Below, piece by piece: positions 8,938 to 17,433 of a DNA stretch of 64,000 bases. The translations under genes were made by a program, and so were the position numbers. The notes beneath the pieces are model-generated. The model searched no databases and had not been told where the DNA came from. It saw nothing but the letters and a program-made list of their open reading frames with translations. This stretch comes from Chitinophaga solisilvae (GTDB lineage Bacteria > Bacteroidota > Bacteroidia > Chitinophagales > Chitinophagaceae): assembly GCF_009928525.1 (NCBI RefSeq), contig NZ_JAABOK010000013.1, positions 147,790-211,789 of the forward strand, written 5' to 3'. Positions within the stretch are counted from its first letter, which is position 1. Each line of letters starts with the position of its first letter.

Positions 8938-9837
8938 TTATTTCGTCACCATGTACTTGGGCAGGGCGCTGACAGGCACGTATAACACCACCTGTGGCTT
9001 GTCTTCGCCTGACTGTAATACTAACAGCACTTCATCGTCTTTCCTGAACTGCTTGGAAGGCACAACAAAAACTTCGGTAGCATCTTCCTTTCCTGCGATC
9101 ACAGCGGGGCCTTTCTTATAGAGCAATGGCATGGAATGCAGTACGGAGCTGTCTTTCTTTTCCTTGTGCAGCAGGGTGGCCTTCACAATTTCGTAGGGTT
9201 CCTTGTTTTTGTTGCGTACCCGGAAACAGAAGTAGTGCATATTATTCAGCGTCATAGCCTGGGCATATCCGAGATTGATGCCGTCTACCTTCACTTCGTG
9301 CTGGTGGTTTACTTTACGGTCCCTGCCGAAGTCATCTGCAATTTTGCTGACGGTCACCGTATCAATGCTGATCAGTGTTCCTTCATCTTCCGCGGGCAGT
9401 TCCAGCAGCTGCCGCCCGCCGCTGTCTCCACTGCCGGGGCGTGTAGGCGTAAGCGTACCACCGCCTCCGGCATTGGAGGCAACGGCATCTCTGGATTTTT
9501 TAGACAAGGCATATTTCAGCTTTGCCAGATCTGCTTTATCCCGGAATGCCAGGATCATGTAGTGGATATTATCTCCTTCCCGGACGATAAGATTGGTAGG
9601 TCTGGGATTGGCTACGATGGGCCTTACAAATACCATACTGCCGTCCACGATACGATAATCATAATCGGCATTTTTACCGTCGCCTATCTGGAAGGTAGAA
9701 ATGGGAGAGCCGCAGGTGATCAGCGTTACAGCTCCCTTTGTGGTGAGCACTGTATCCGTTCTTGGCCCCTGTGCAGCGGCATTGCGCGCTGTTCCGGCAA
9801 TTAACAAACAAACTAAAAAACTACACAACCGTTTCAT
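8938..9837 (-). CDS. TraN/VirB9-like (DUF4138-like) secreted protein
   Basis: A 299-residue protein with a signal peptide ending at about AAAQG (residue 24). The mature part resembles the TraN/VirB9 beta-sandwich of conjugation systems: FQIGDGKNADYDYRIVDGSM followed by FVRP and PTNLIVREGD in the N-terminal half, a low-complexity Gly/Ser/Thr linker near 120-140, and a second half with NNMHYFCFRVRNKNKEPYEI, reminiscent of the DUF4138 core. In conjugation this family forms the periplasm/outer-membrane part of the channel. It is placed between tssC and the lytic transglycosylase, so I infer an outer-envelope role in this T6SS. It is too short for TssR. Family assignment is by pattern only. Confidence 0.5.
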   Translation of the reverse strand: MKRLCSFLVCLLIAGTARNAAAQGPRTDTVLTTKGAVTLITCGSPISTFQIGDGKNADYDYRIVDGSMVFVRPIVANPRPTNLIVREGDNIHYMILAFRDKADLAKLKYALSKKSRDAVASNAGGGGTLTPTRPGSGDSGGRQLLELPAEDEGTLISIDTVTVSKIADDFGRDRKVNHQHEVKVDGINLGYAQAMTLNNMHYFCFRVRNKNKEPYEIVKATLLHKEKKDSSVLHSMPLLYKKGPAVIAGKEDATEVFVVPSKQFRKDDEVLLVLQSGEDKPQVVLYVPVSALPKYMVTK

Positions 9838-9966
9838 GGTAATACCTCTTAACTGTAATCAGTTGTTTTCCGCCAGGCTGGCTTGCGGAAAACAACTATA
9901 AAATATTATTTCATCTGCGGCCGTTCATCTGAATACTGCTACCGTTGCGGATGTACAGCCGTTCAT

Positions 9967-11340
9967 TTACTTATCCTGTTCGTAGGTGGTATCCCAGTCG
10001 GTAGCATCGTCGCCCTTCTGCCCTTCCATTTTAATGAGGAAGTTCTTGGCAGGGAAATAAGGTTTCAGATGAATATCCAGGTGGATACGGTCTTTCTGAA
10101 TCGGATCCTGTTCAAAGCGGCGGATATTGAAATCTTCAATCAGTTTATCCGGACCGGTAATACCATCCAGGAAGCGGATAATCTGCTTCATGAGGTCTTT
10201 GCGGGTATTGGCGTTGAAGTTTTCAAAAGCCCGGCGGTTCAGGAAGTCCATGAGTACTTTGGTAACGAAATCGAATACACGTACCACGGAATAGGTCTGC
10301 AATCCGAGATTATCTCCGTTGAACAATGTCTTGGCGCTGAAGGCCATTACTTTGCCGTATTCCTTTACCATTGGCACCAGTCCCATTTTCTCCAGGCTGG
10401 CAATTTCACTTTTCTTCAGTTCAAACTTAACGCCATCCACTTCATTCATACCGCCGAATTTCTTACCGGCTGTTACCTGCGACATGAGTGTTTTGTAGAT
10501 CTTTCCTGCGAGTGCGCCGGAAGGAGGTACATAGAGATGATCTCCTTCTCCCACTTCTTCAAATTTGCCGCGGCCTACCAGCCAGTTGCAGGACATAATT
10601 ACGTTGGAGCGGTGTATTTCGCCGCCGGTAAGATTCGCCATTTCAAACATCTCCATCACATCATCCGGAGCATCCAGGTGAGCGAAGTCTGTTATCAGCA
10701 TGGCTTTATTTTCATGTGCGATTTTCGCCCATTTTTCTATCACCTTATTGGAACCGAGGTAACCGGGAACTACCAGCAGGCTGTAGTTATCGCGCAGATC
10801 AAGTCTGTCGTAGTTAGCCACCAGTTCATTGCGGACAGCATCTATAAACCTGGTATTGTCCAGGTCTTTCAGCTGTTCCAGTTCCACATTGATAAAGGAG
10901 ATATTCTTCACCTTGTCGGATTCTGTATTCTTGAAGAACAGCGCTACGTTACGATAGGATTGTTCCAGTTCGTGCGTAGCTTCTACGGCTTCGCCGAGGT
11001 TCTTTGCCAGTATGGCTTCTGCATCCTGTGCATGTTCGCTGCAGTAATCAACCATTTCCGGAAGTTCGCTGGCTTCGGACAATACTTTTTCCCAGAGGGA
11101 TAATGTTTTCCTGAGTTTATCTCTTTCCTGTTTCTTACCGGATTCCGTTAAAAATATATTCCGGCGCGCCTTGCGTTCCGGGTTCATATTTTGTGCACCT
11201 TCTACCGTTGCTTCCAGGAGATCAAAGCCACCGTACTTTGCCAGTTCTTCGAGCTGTTGGGTGAGGTTAACTTCCTGTCTGGCTGAAGACTGACCTGCCT
11301 GTTGCAGTTCCTGTTCCTCGTTTTTCTGTAATTCTGCCAT
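9967..11340 (-). CDS. tssC: T6SS sheath large subunit TssC
   Basis: A 457-residue TssC of the Bacteroidota branch, the large subunit of the contractile sheath. Recognisable segments include KNISFINVELEQLKDLDN, SLLVVPGYLGSNKVIEKW, a YVPPSGALAGKIY motif, and the handshake-type N-terminus rich in Gln/Glu (residues 1-30). It is cytoplasmic and pairs with TssB, encoded 37 nt upstream. The sheath is disassembled by TssH, encoded at the head of the same unit. The length is normal for the family and no internal disruption is seen. Confidence 0.92.
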   Translation of the reverse strand: MAELQKNEEQELQQAGQSSARQEVNLTQQLEELAKYGGFDLLEATVEGAQNMNPERKARRNIFLTESGKKQERDKLRKTLSLWEKVLSEASELPEMVDYCSEHAQDAEAILAKNLGEAVEATHELEQSYRNVALFFKNTESDKVKNISFINVELEQLKDLDNTRFIDAVRNELVANYDRLDLRDNYSLLVVPGYLGSNKVIEKWAKIAHENKAMLITDFAHLDAPDDVMEMFEMANLTGGEIHRSNVIMSCNWLVGRGKFEEVGEGDHLYVPPSGALAGKIYKTLMSQVTAGKKFGGMNEVDGVKFELKKSEIASLEKMGLVPMVKEYGKVMAFSAKTLFNGDNLGLQTYSVVRVFDFVTKVLMDFLNRRAFENFNANTRKDLMKQIIRFLDGITGPDKLIEDFNIRRFEQDPIQKDRIHLDIHLKPYFPAKNFLIKMEGQKGDDATDWDTTYEQDK

Positions 11341-11377
11341 AATGAATAAATTATGTTCCGGGATAGGGAACTGTGAA

Positions 11378-11824
11378 TTATTTTGTATTGAGATCGTTCA
11401 GCATACTGCGGATTGCCCCCAGCATAGCTTTGCGGGCATCAGGATCAGCGAGTGCGGTCTTCAGTATTTTATTGGTCTTCAGGTGTTTCATAATTTTCAT
11501 GTACTGCTCCTTTTCTGTCGCAAGGTCGTTCAGGAACGCACTTTGTGCGGTGATACCCTTTACACCGAAATCGCCCAGGTGATGGAACTGTAATTTCTCA
11601 GGAACAGGGCGGCCATCTGCATCATGAAAGCTGACATTCACTTCAGGTTTGAAATGTTCAAATACGGCTTCCACGGAAGTGAGTCCTTCTACTATTTCAG
11701 GCTTTACAGGCGCTTGCTGGGTAAGCTTTTCAGCAAACAAGGTGCGGTTATGCGAGATTTCCGCGATGGCTTCATTGGCGTCCAGCTTGACCTCTGTGCC
11801 ACCAATTCCGTAGTTGTCATTCAT
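11378..11824 (-). CDS. tssB: T6SS sheath small subunit TssB
   Basis: A 148-residue TssB that co-assembles with TssC into the contractile sheath. The sequence GIGGTEVKLDANEAIAEI, the LTSVEAVFEHFKP strand and HHLGDFGVKGI are typical of Bacteroidota TssB. The frame is open upstream to 11866, but the ATG at 11824 (MNDNYGIGG) matches the usual N-terminus, so I use it. The C-terminal helix (KAMLGAIRSMLNDL) would be the sheath-insertion helix. It lies between tssH and tssC on the same strand. Confidence 0.88.
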   Translation of the reverse strand: MNDNYGIGGTEVKLDANEAIAEISHNRTLFAEKLTQQAPVKPEIVEGLTSVEAVFEHFKPEVNVSFHDADGRPVPEKLQFHHLGDFGVKGITAQSAFLNDLATEKEQYMKIMKHLKTNKILKTALADPDARKAMLGAIRSMLNDLNTK

Positions 11825-11932
11825 AACAAAACATTTTGAGATTTTCGAATTTCCGGATACAGGCATCCCGTCTTGTCCGGCAGATGTCTGTAAACAATTT
11901 ACTATTGAGGTTACTAACTACTAACTAATAAA

Positions 11933-14383
11933 CTAACTGATGATCCAATCCGGTTTTTCATCTTTGATATCCAGCGTTACCACCATGTCTTTCTGCAGGC
12001 TGCCGTCAATGATCATGCGTGACAAGGGTTTGCGGAGCTGCCCCCGTATTACTTCTCTCAGCGGGCGGGCGCCGTATTGCGGAGAGTATCCCATCAATGC
12101 CAGGTGTTTCCTGGCTCCGGGTGTAACATGCAGGGTGATCTGCTGTTGTTGCAGCAGCTGCAGCAGGTGTTGCAGATGGATGTCAAATATTTTCTCCACA
12201 TTCTCCTGTTGAATCGGTCCGAAGGGAACTATTTCCGTCAGCCTTCCCAGGAACTCCGGTCTGAAATGGCGGGCCATCAGTTCCATCAGCTGCTGTGAAG
12301 GCGGGATCACTCCTTCCTGAAATGACCTGGCGATGGTATCACTGCCGATGTTGGAAGTGAAGAGTACCAGCGCATTGGAGAAGTCTCCGGTTTTTCCGAG
12401 TCTGTCGTGTAACTTTCCTTCATCCATGATCTGTAAAAAGATATCAAATACAGATGGATGCGCTTTTTCAATTTCATCGAAGAGTACGACCGCATAAGGC
12501 TGCTGCCGTATTTTATTAACAAGCAGCCCTCCTTCCTCGTACCCTACATATCCGGGAGGCGCGCCGTACAGCAGGGCTGCGGCATGCTCTTCCTTAAACT
12601 CTGACATGTCAAAACGGATCATGCAGCGTTCATCCTGGAAAAGGAAATCGGCCAGTGATTTGGCCAGTTCTGTTTTACCCGTTCCTGTAGGCCCCAGAAA
12701 GAAGAAAGAGCCTATGGGCTGTCCGGGTCTGCTGAGGCCGGACCTGGACTCAAGAATAGCATCCGCTACTGTTTTGAGTGCATGATCCTGCCCTACTACT
12801 CTTTTGCGTAAATGCAGATCCATGCTCACCAGTCGTTCTCTCTCTTCTGCCTGTATTTTCCCCAGCGGGATACCGGTCATTCCGGCGATGGTGGTAGCCA
12901 GGTCTACAGGAGTTACGGTGTTGTGCTGTTCGGCTACCGCTGCAGACAGCTGCTGCAGTAACTCCTGCAGGTATTGCTGCAGGGCGGTGGTATCGGACAT
13001 TTTATTTACTTCCTGGTCTGTTTTCAGTTTACTGGCGAGCAGGGCGCCCAGCCGTTCCGTCATCTGCCGGTAGAACCACTGCAGGTCTTCCGCCTGTAAA
13101 GCTGCTTTCGTTGTCAGTGCGGTGAATTCTTCCTCCAGGCTTTTCAGCAGCGGGGCGCCGGTATCCTGCATGGCGCGCAGTGCAGCCATGGTGCGGTCCA
13201 GCAGATTTACCGCGCTGTCCGGCAGGCTGCGTTCTTTCAGATAGCGCCGGGAAAGGCGGATCGCTTCCCGGATGCTTTCGTCCGGTACCTTCAATTGATA
13301 GAAGCTCTCGTATACCGGCATGACAGCTGTCATCATTCGTATTGCCTGCGTTTCATCAGGCTCTGCGAGCGTGATGGTTTCAAAGCGGTGTCGCAGAATG
13401 GCATCCGGCTCAATCAGTTTACGGAAACCTTCCGGGGTAGTGGTACCGATGAGTATGATCTCGCTTTTACCCAATGCCGCTTTGATGACATTAGCCATAC
13501 CTCCGCCGGATTGTTTATCCAGCAACGTATGCATGTTATCGATAAACAGGATATGCCTGCCTGTCTGTTTCAACTGTTGAATAATCTGCAGCAGCCTGTC
13601 TTCCAGCTCATTCTTGTAGGCTGCGCCTGCAATAAAGGCGCCGTAATCCAGCGCATAGAGTTCTGCTGACTGTAACTGCAACGGCACCTGTTTCTGTACA
13701 ATAGCCCTTGCCAGACCTTCCGCGAGGGCGGTTTTACCCACGCCTCCTTCTCCTATGATGAGTACACTGGCTTTATCCTTTCGGGTAAGAATCTCCGTTA
13801 CAGCCCTTATTTCGCCCTCTCTGCCTATTACCGGATGGTAGGTCTGCAACAGCTGCGGATCGGTCATACGATAGACGTATTTGAGCGTGGCAGGCTTTAC
13901 GCCATGTCCGTTGGAAGAGGCAGCTGCGGCAGGATGACTGCCTTTGCTTTTCCTGCTGGCAGCAATCAGTTGCTCGCGGGTAAAGGGAAATGTTTTCAGC
14001 TGTTCATAAGAGAAGCCTACTCCCGGTGTACAGAGCGATATGAGTAAAGACCATGCATCAGTTTCGCGTTCATCTGCCTGCTGTGAGATATTTACCGCTT
14101 CCTGTAAAACAGTGGCAGCGGCATCATCCGGTTCGGGATCATCGGTGTTACGGGAAGAGCGCGGTAATTCATCCAGTCTTACTTCTGCCCATTCTTCCAC
14201 ATAGTATACGTCAATATCCAGCTGGTGTAATAAGGGCGCCAGTCCGGCTTCCTTATGCATGGCAGCACGAAGCAGGTGTGCAGGGGTATACTGCGCATGA
14301 TGAAAGTCTTTCGCAACCGCTTTCGCTATCCGGATAGCGGACTGCAATTCAACGCTGAATATGGTCATTGCTGACAGGGTCAT
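11933..14383 (-). CDS. tssH: ClpV-type AAA+ sheath-recycling ATPase TssH
   Basis: An 816-residue ClpB/ClpV-type double AAA+ ATPase that disassembles contracted TssBC sheaths. Domains: Clp-N repeats at about 1-145, AAA1 around 180-420, a short middle domain, AAA2 around 520-810. Walker A motifs are GEGGVGKT (211-218) and GPTGTGKT (564-571). AAA2 has a canonical Walker B (VVLFDEIE, 632-639). In AAA1 the Walker B reads LFIDNMH (279-285), with Asn283 where the hydrolytic Glu normally stands; pore loop 1 and the following YRGEFEERL-type motif are also altered (YKNELEDRL). ATP hydrolysis in AAA1 may therefore be weak. An alternative start is the ATG at 14368. First gene of the tssH-tssB-tssC unit. 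Confidence 0.9.
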   Translation of the reverse strand: MTLSAMTIFSVELQSAIRIAKAVAKDFHHAQYTPAHLLRAAMHKEAGLAPLLHQLDIDVYYVEEWAEVRLDELPRSSRNTDDPEPDDAAATVLQEAVNISQQADERETDAWSLLISLCTPGVGFSYEQLKTFPFTREQLIAASRKSKGSHPAAAASSNGHGVKPATLKYVYRMTDPQLLQTYHPVIGREGEIRAVTEILTRKDKASVLIIGEGGVGKTALAEGLARAIVQKQVPLQLQSAELYALDYGAFIAGAAYKNELEDRLLQIIQQLKQTGRHILFIDNMHTLLDKQSGGGMANVIKAALGKSEIILIGTTTPEGFRKLIEPDAILRHRFETITLAEPDETQAIRMMTAVMPVYESFYQLKVPDESIREAIRLSRRYLKERSLPDSAVNLLDRTMAALRAMQDTGAPLLKSLEEEFTALTTKAALQAEDLQWFYRQMTERLGALLASKLKTDQEVNKMSDTTALQQYLQELLQQLSAAVAEQHNTVTPVDLATTIAGMTGIPLGKIQAEERERLVSMDLHLRKRVVGQDHALKTVADAILESRSGLSRPGQPIGSFFFLGPTGTGKTELAKSLADFLFQDERCMIRFDMSEFKEEHAAALLYGAPPGYVGYEEGGLLVNKIRQQPYAVVLFDEIEKAHPSVFDIFLQIMDEGKLHDRLGKTGDFSNALVLFTSNIGSDTIARSFQEGVIPPSQQLMELMARHFRPEFLGRLTEIVPFGPIQQENVEKIFDIHLQHLLQLLQQQQITLHVTPGARKHLALMGYSPQYGARPLREVIRGQLRKPLSRMIIDGSLQKDMVVTLDIKDEKPDWIIS

Positions 14384-14407
14384 TTGGATGATTCAGGTTT
14401 TTCTAAT

Positions 14408-14415
14408 CAAAGTTA
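14408..14415 (-). promoter_or_regulatory. Candidate -7 box for tssH
   Basis: TAACTTTG on the minus strand matches the Bacteroidota -7 element. The start site would fall near 14401, giving a leader of roughly 18 nt to the ATG at 14383 or 33 nt to the one at 14368. No TTTG is found at the expected -33 distance. Confidence 0.35.
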
Positions 14416-15034
14416 ACAATTACATTTTTACACACATACTGCGTAAAACCAGAGAAGTAAAGATACTGCTAAAACATTTACATATACTGCCGGCGGCAAG
14501 AAAAACGGACGTAAAACTAATATTAAAAAAGTATCACACATCTAAAAGAAAAACGCATACAGCAGGGACTTTCCGGCCAATACCTCCAATACCTTTACAG
14601 ACAGGCATCCGGCAAAAAAAACAATGGTATTCCATATAACAACTTCTAAATATTTTACAATAAAAAATAATACATAAATTTTTATCCGGTTAACATTTCA
14701 CCGCAGTGAGAAGGGCAGGATGTCTACCAATCAAATATGACATATCATATTCTCCCCTGCTTTTCTTCCTGAAAAATAAAATACAGAGATGGCATATTTA
14801 TATGCAGGAGAATATTTATTTTCGTAAAAGCCATAGTCGACAGAAAAACCATTTAACATCCATAAACTGGAACCCATGAGAAGAACCTTTTGCCCAAAAA
14901 AGCAGCCAGTTGTTAATCCTCGCAAACGCTCCCGGCGGTTGCCTGGTCACCATTTAAAATAAACCGATCAACATAACACAAGCCGGTTTTCTGAAAAGAA
15001 AAAACGGATCATTAACGCCAAAAAATTTCTACTT
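14416..15034 (+). other. Divergent intergenic region between tssH and the hcp payload unit
   Basis: About 650 nt of AT-rich sequence without a convincing gene; the short frames here lack coding character. It should hold the promoters of both divergent units. One imperfect inverted repeat is present: ATATTCTCCCCTGC at 14747-14760 and GCAGGAGAATAT at 14804-14815, pairing apart from two extra C residues. No good -7 element was found in front of the tssD at 15035. Confidence 0.5.
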
Positions 15035-15421
15035 ATGTCTTTTAAGGCAGAACTTATCATAGGAGGAAAATCAGCAAACGTGCTGGAATGCAATTACGGA
15101 TTTTCCCAGCATACTGACGCCAGCGGCAAACCCAGCACCATGCCTCGCGGCGGTACGATATCCCTCATCCTGGAATCCGCCAGGGATACAGATCTGGTTC
15201 AATGGATGATTTCACCGGAAGAAAAAAGAGACGGCTCTATCGTTTTCAAGCGCAGGGATCATGACTCCAGTCTGCGTACCGTGGAATTCAGCGGCGGCAT
15301 CTGCATACAGTTCCATGAAAGTTATCACCATTCCGGCTCCAGCCCGATGGTAACCCATATCGTTATTTCTGCCAGGGAACTGAAAATAGGCAGCGTTGCC
15401 TATCAAAGAAAATGGGAGTAA
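15035..15421 (+). CDS. tssD: Hcp-like T6SS tube protein TssD (second copy)
   Basis: A 128-residue Hcp/TssD tube protein. It keeps the family frame MSFKAELIIGGKSANVLECN, the HTDASGKPS loop, RGG turn and the ISARELKIG strand. It differs substantially from the copy at the left edge, so the two may form distinct tubes or carry different cargo. It heads a rightward unit: the next gene starts one nucleotide after its TAA, followed by two lipoproteins, VgrG and a helical protein. Small effectors commonly ride inside Hcp, so this copy is a candidate carrier for the neighbouring protein (inference from order). Confidence 0.88.
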   Translation: MSFKAELIIGGKSANVLECNYGFSQHTDASGKPSTMPRGGTISLILESARDTDLVQWMISPEEKRDGSIVFKRRDHDSSLRTVEFSGGICIQFHESYHHSGSSPMVTHIVISARELKIGSVAYQRKWE

Positions 15422-15422
15422 T

Positions 15423-16553
15423 ATGTCTGCTATCCCCGAAAATATTAAAGCTGTAGCCAGGTTCATCCTGCTGCACCTCCAGCGTACATTCGATGATATC
15501 GGATTGCAGGACAGCCTGCGTTCACGTGCCCACCGCATCTTTATCAATGAAAACTTCAACCGGCAGGAGAACGAAAATGTGGAGAGATCCGCGTATGACA
15601 CACAGGTGCTGAATCAGGGCCTTGCCCATATGGCGCTGCATCTTCCCGCTGTGCTGTATAATGCCGGGCTGACAAAGACCATCATCCCTGCATCCAATGT
15701 GCATTCCATGCTGGTCAACAACCTGCTGGGCGTGCATGTAAACGATGTAGGCACCTTTATCATTGATGTGGAAAAAGGCGGGATATACGCCTTTTCCTGG
15801 CCTTCTGAGAACAGGCCCGCACAACCGGCAAAAGCCCCGTCCCCGGCCAAAACAGCAACGCATGATTCCAGCATCCGGTTCATCAACACCGACCCCGATC
15901 TCGATGCGGCTGTTCAACGCAACATGGATTACCTCACGGAACAGATGAAAGGCAAAATCAAGGGCGCTGTTCCCAAAGCCCCCGCCCCTGTTAACCTGCT
16001 TAAACACCGTAACCTGGTAAAATCCGTGAGCGAAATGAGACAGGTCTACAAAGGACTGTACAAAGATCAGACGCTCGTGGAAGGTATCCTGGAAGGCAGC
16101 CCCATGAATATGCTGAAAGATATGGCCACGCGGAAACCGGGAGAAGGCAACCTCCCCGGTATCGACTATGTTCCCGGCGCTACCCAGCTGCTGGACATCC
16201 TGTTCAATGACGGCGCAAAAGGCAATGACCTCCTCTTCATTGACGTGGCGCAGCGTACCCCTCCTGAAAGCGGTGGCGGCTACAAAACCCTGATTAAAAT
16301 GCTGGATGCCTACAACCGGCACTGGGGCAGACAATTCGTGGGCGCATACGTCAGCCAGGAAATGTTTAACCAGTATCAAAGTCAGCATAGCATCCCGGCC
16401 GCACTGCCTTTCACCGGCAGCTTCGACAGCGCCCCCAGAGACAGAAACGGTCATCCGTACAAATATTTTATTTACATCAACATAAAAGATCTGAAAGCAG
16501 ATAACATCGATCTGAAAAAAGCCGGTGTGATATTGATAAATCCACAAGATTAA
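15423..16553 (+). CDS. Unknown protein, candidate T6SS effector
   Basis: A 376-residue soluble protein with no signal peptide or membrane segment, starting at the ATG at 15423, one nucleotide after the hcp stop. The N-terminal part (1-130) is mixed alpha/beta with IIDVEKGGIYAF; a Pro/Ala-rich linker follows around 130-150; then comes a basic helical middle part (about 165-240), and a C-terminal domain with NLPGIDYVPGATQLLDILF and NDLLFIDVAQRTPP. I do not recognise the family or a catalytic motif. Its position directly behind hcp and in front of two small lipoproteins is the usual layout of a T6SS cargo effector with immunity genes. It could instead be an Hcp-dedicated structural protein or chaperone. 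Confidence 0.55.
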   Translation: MSAIPENIKAVARFILLHLQRTFDDIGLQDSLRSRAHRIFINENFNRQENENVERSAYDTQVLNQGLAHMALHLPAVLYNAGLTKTIIPASNVHSMLVNNLLGVHVNDVGTFIIDVEKGGIYAFSWPSENRPAQPAKAPSPAKTATHDSSIRFINTDPDLDAAVQRNMDYLTEQMKGKIKGAVPKAPAPVNLLKHRNLVKSVSEMRQVYKGLYKDQTLVEGILEGSPMNMLKDMATRKPGEGNLPGIDYVPGATQLLDILFNDGAKGNDLLFIDVAQRTPPESGGGYKTLIKMLDAYNRHWGRQFVGAYVSQEMFNQYQSQHSIPAALPFTGSFDSAPRDRNGHPYKYFIYINIKDLKADNIDLKKAGVILINPQD

Positions 16554-16556
16554 TGC

Positions 16557-17012
16557 ATGAATCAACGTACCCGGCATATCCTGTCTGCATGGATGTTATC
16601 CGCAGGTCTGTTAACAGGTTGCCATACCAGACATCAGCATGAACCGAAAGAAGCAGTAATTGATACCGGCAGATATGTACTGAACAACACTACCATCTCT
16701 GCGGGCGACCACATTGAACTGTGGCTGAACAAGAAAGATACAGGCGATTATATACTGCGTGTATATCATTACAGTGGTAAACTGAAATCCTATATGGCCT
16801 ATCAGTATCAGCAGCAAAAAGGATACGCGCTCGTATGTAATGCCAACGGAACAAAACAGGCTGAACGTTACTTCAACAACGAACATGGAGACGGCATCCG
16901 GAATACATTCAATGAAAAAGGATACCTCGTCAGTTCGTCTGTCATGACAAATGGTAAAGCAACAGCAACACAGCATTATGATCCACCGCTTCAACCGGAT
17001 AACGAACAATAG
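16557..17012 (+). CDS. Small lipoprotein, MORN/YwqK-like, candidate immunity protein
   Basis: A 151-residue lipoprotein. The signal ends in a lipobox LTGC (Cys22), so it should be anchored in the periplasm or outer membrane. The mature part contains short repeat-like beta segments (YHYSGKLKSYMAY, NANGTKQAERYF, NEKGYLVSSSVM) resembling the MORN_2/YwqK antitoxin pattern. It starts 3 nt after the candidate effector stop and is followed after 1 nt by a second lipoprotein with a related core. A periplasmic lipoprotein directly behind a candidate effector suggests immunity against a toxin acting in the periplasm. The role is inferred from context only. Confidence 0.6.
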   Translation: MNQRTRHILSAWMLSAGLLTGCHTRHQHEPKEAVIDTGRYVLNNTTISAGDHIELWLNKKDTGDYILRVYHYSGKLKSYMAYQYQQQKGYALVCNANGTKQAERYFNNEHGDGIRNTFNEKGYLVSSSVMTNGKATATQHYDPPLQPDNEQ

Positions 17013-17013
17013 C

Positions 17014-17382
17014 ATGATATACCAGCTGGCTGCAGCGGCTGCAGTCATCAGTATCATCGCCTGCAACGGCTCCGGAAACATCACGGCAGAAAAAGATTAT
17101 GTGTTCATCAGGAAAAAGCGCAACGACAGTTCACATTATGAAATGGGCATAGATCCGAAAGACAGTAACAACTATGTAATCAGGGATTATAACGGCGAAA
17201 AACTGATCAGCACAGGGCATTACCAGCAAAGACAACCGGCAGGATATTTTATGAGCGACATAGGCGCAGGCGTAAAGCTGCAGTTTTATAAACTGCCAGG
17301 CAACACCGACGCCACCTATCATTTTCTGGATACAGACGGCAATCCCGTAAGCGTAATGGTCTACAGGCGCCACAGCAGATAA
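17014..17382 (+). CDS. Small lipoprotein, diverged relative of the preceding gene
   Basis: A 122-residue lipoprotein starting at the ATG at 17014, 1 nt after the preceding stop; the longer open frame from 16951 would overlap that gene and bury the signal. The lipobox is IIAC (Cys17). The core RDYNGEKLISTGHYQQRQP aligns with YHYSGKLKSYMAYQYQQQK of the upstream lipoprotein, both followed by a GY and a short hairpin, so the two genes look like an old tandem duplication. Likely a second immunity protein or an orphan immunity gene. VgrG begins 51 nt downstream. Confidence 0.6.
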   Translation: MIYQLAAAAAVISIIACNGSGNITAEKDYVFIRKKRNDSSHYEMGIDPKDSNNYVIRDYNGEKLISTGHYQQRQPAGYFMSDIGAGVKLQFYKLPGNTDATYHFLDTDGNPVSVMVYRRHSR

Positions 17383-17433
17383 ACTTTAACTGTCAGCATT
17401 CATTGATAATATTTTTTTAAACTGATTACAACT

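Noticed and set aside
8938..9837. Calling the TraN/VirB9-like protein TssR
   Set aside because: TssR proteins are much longer than 299 residues and nothing specific to TssR was visible.
14731..14925. Short minus-strand frame in the tssH-hcp spacer
   Set aside because: No conserved features, no ribosome site, AT-rich composition typical of intergenic DNA.
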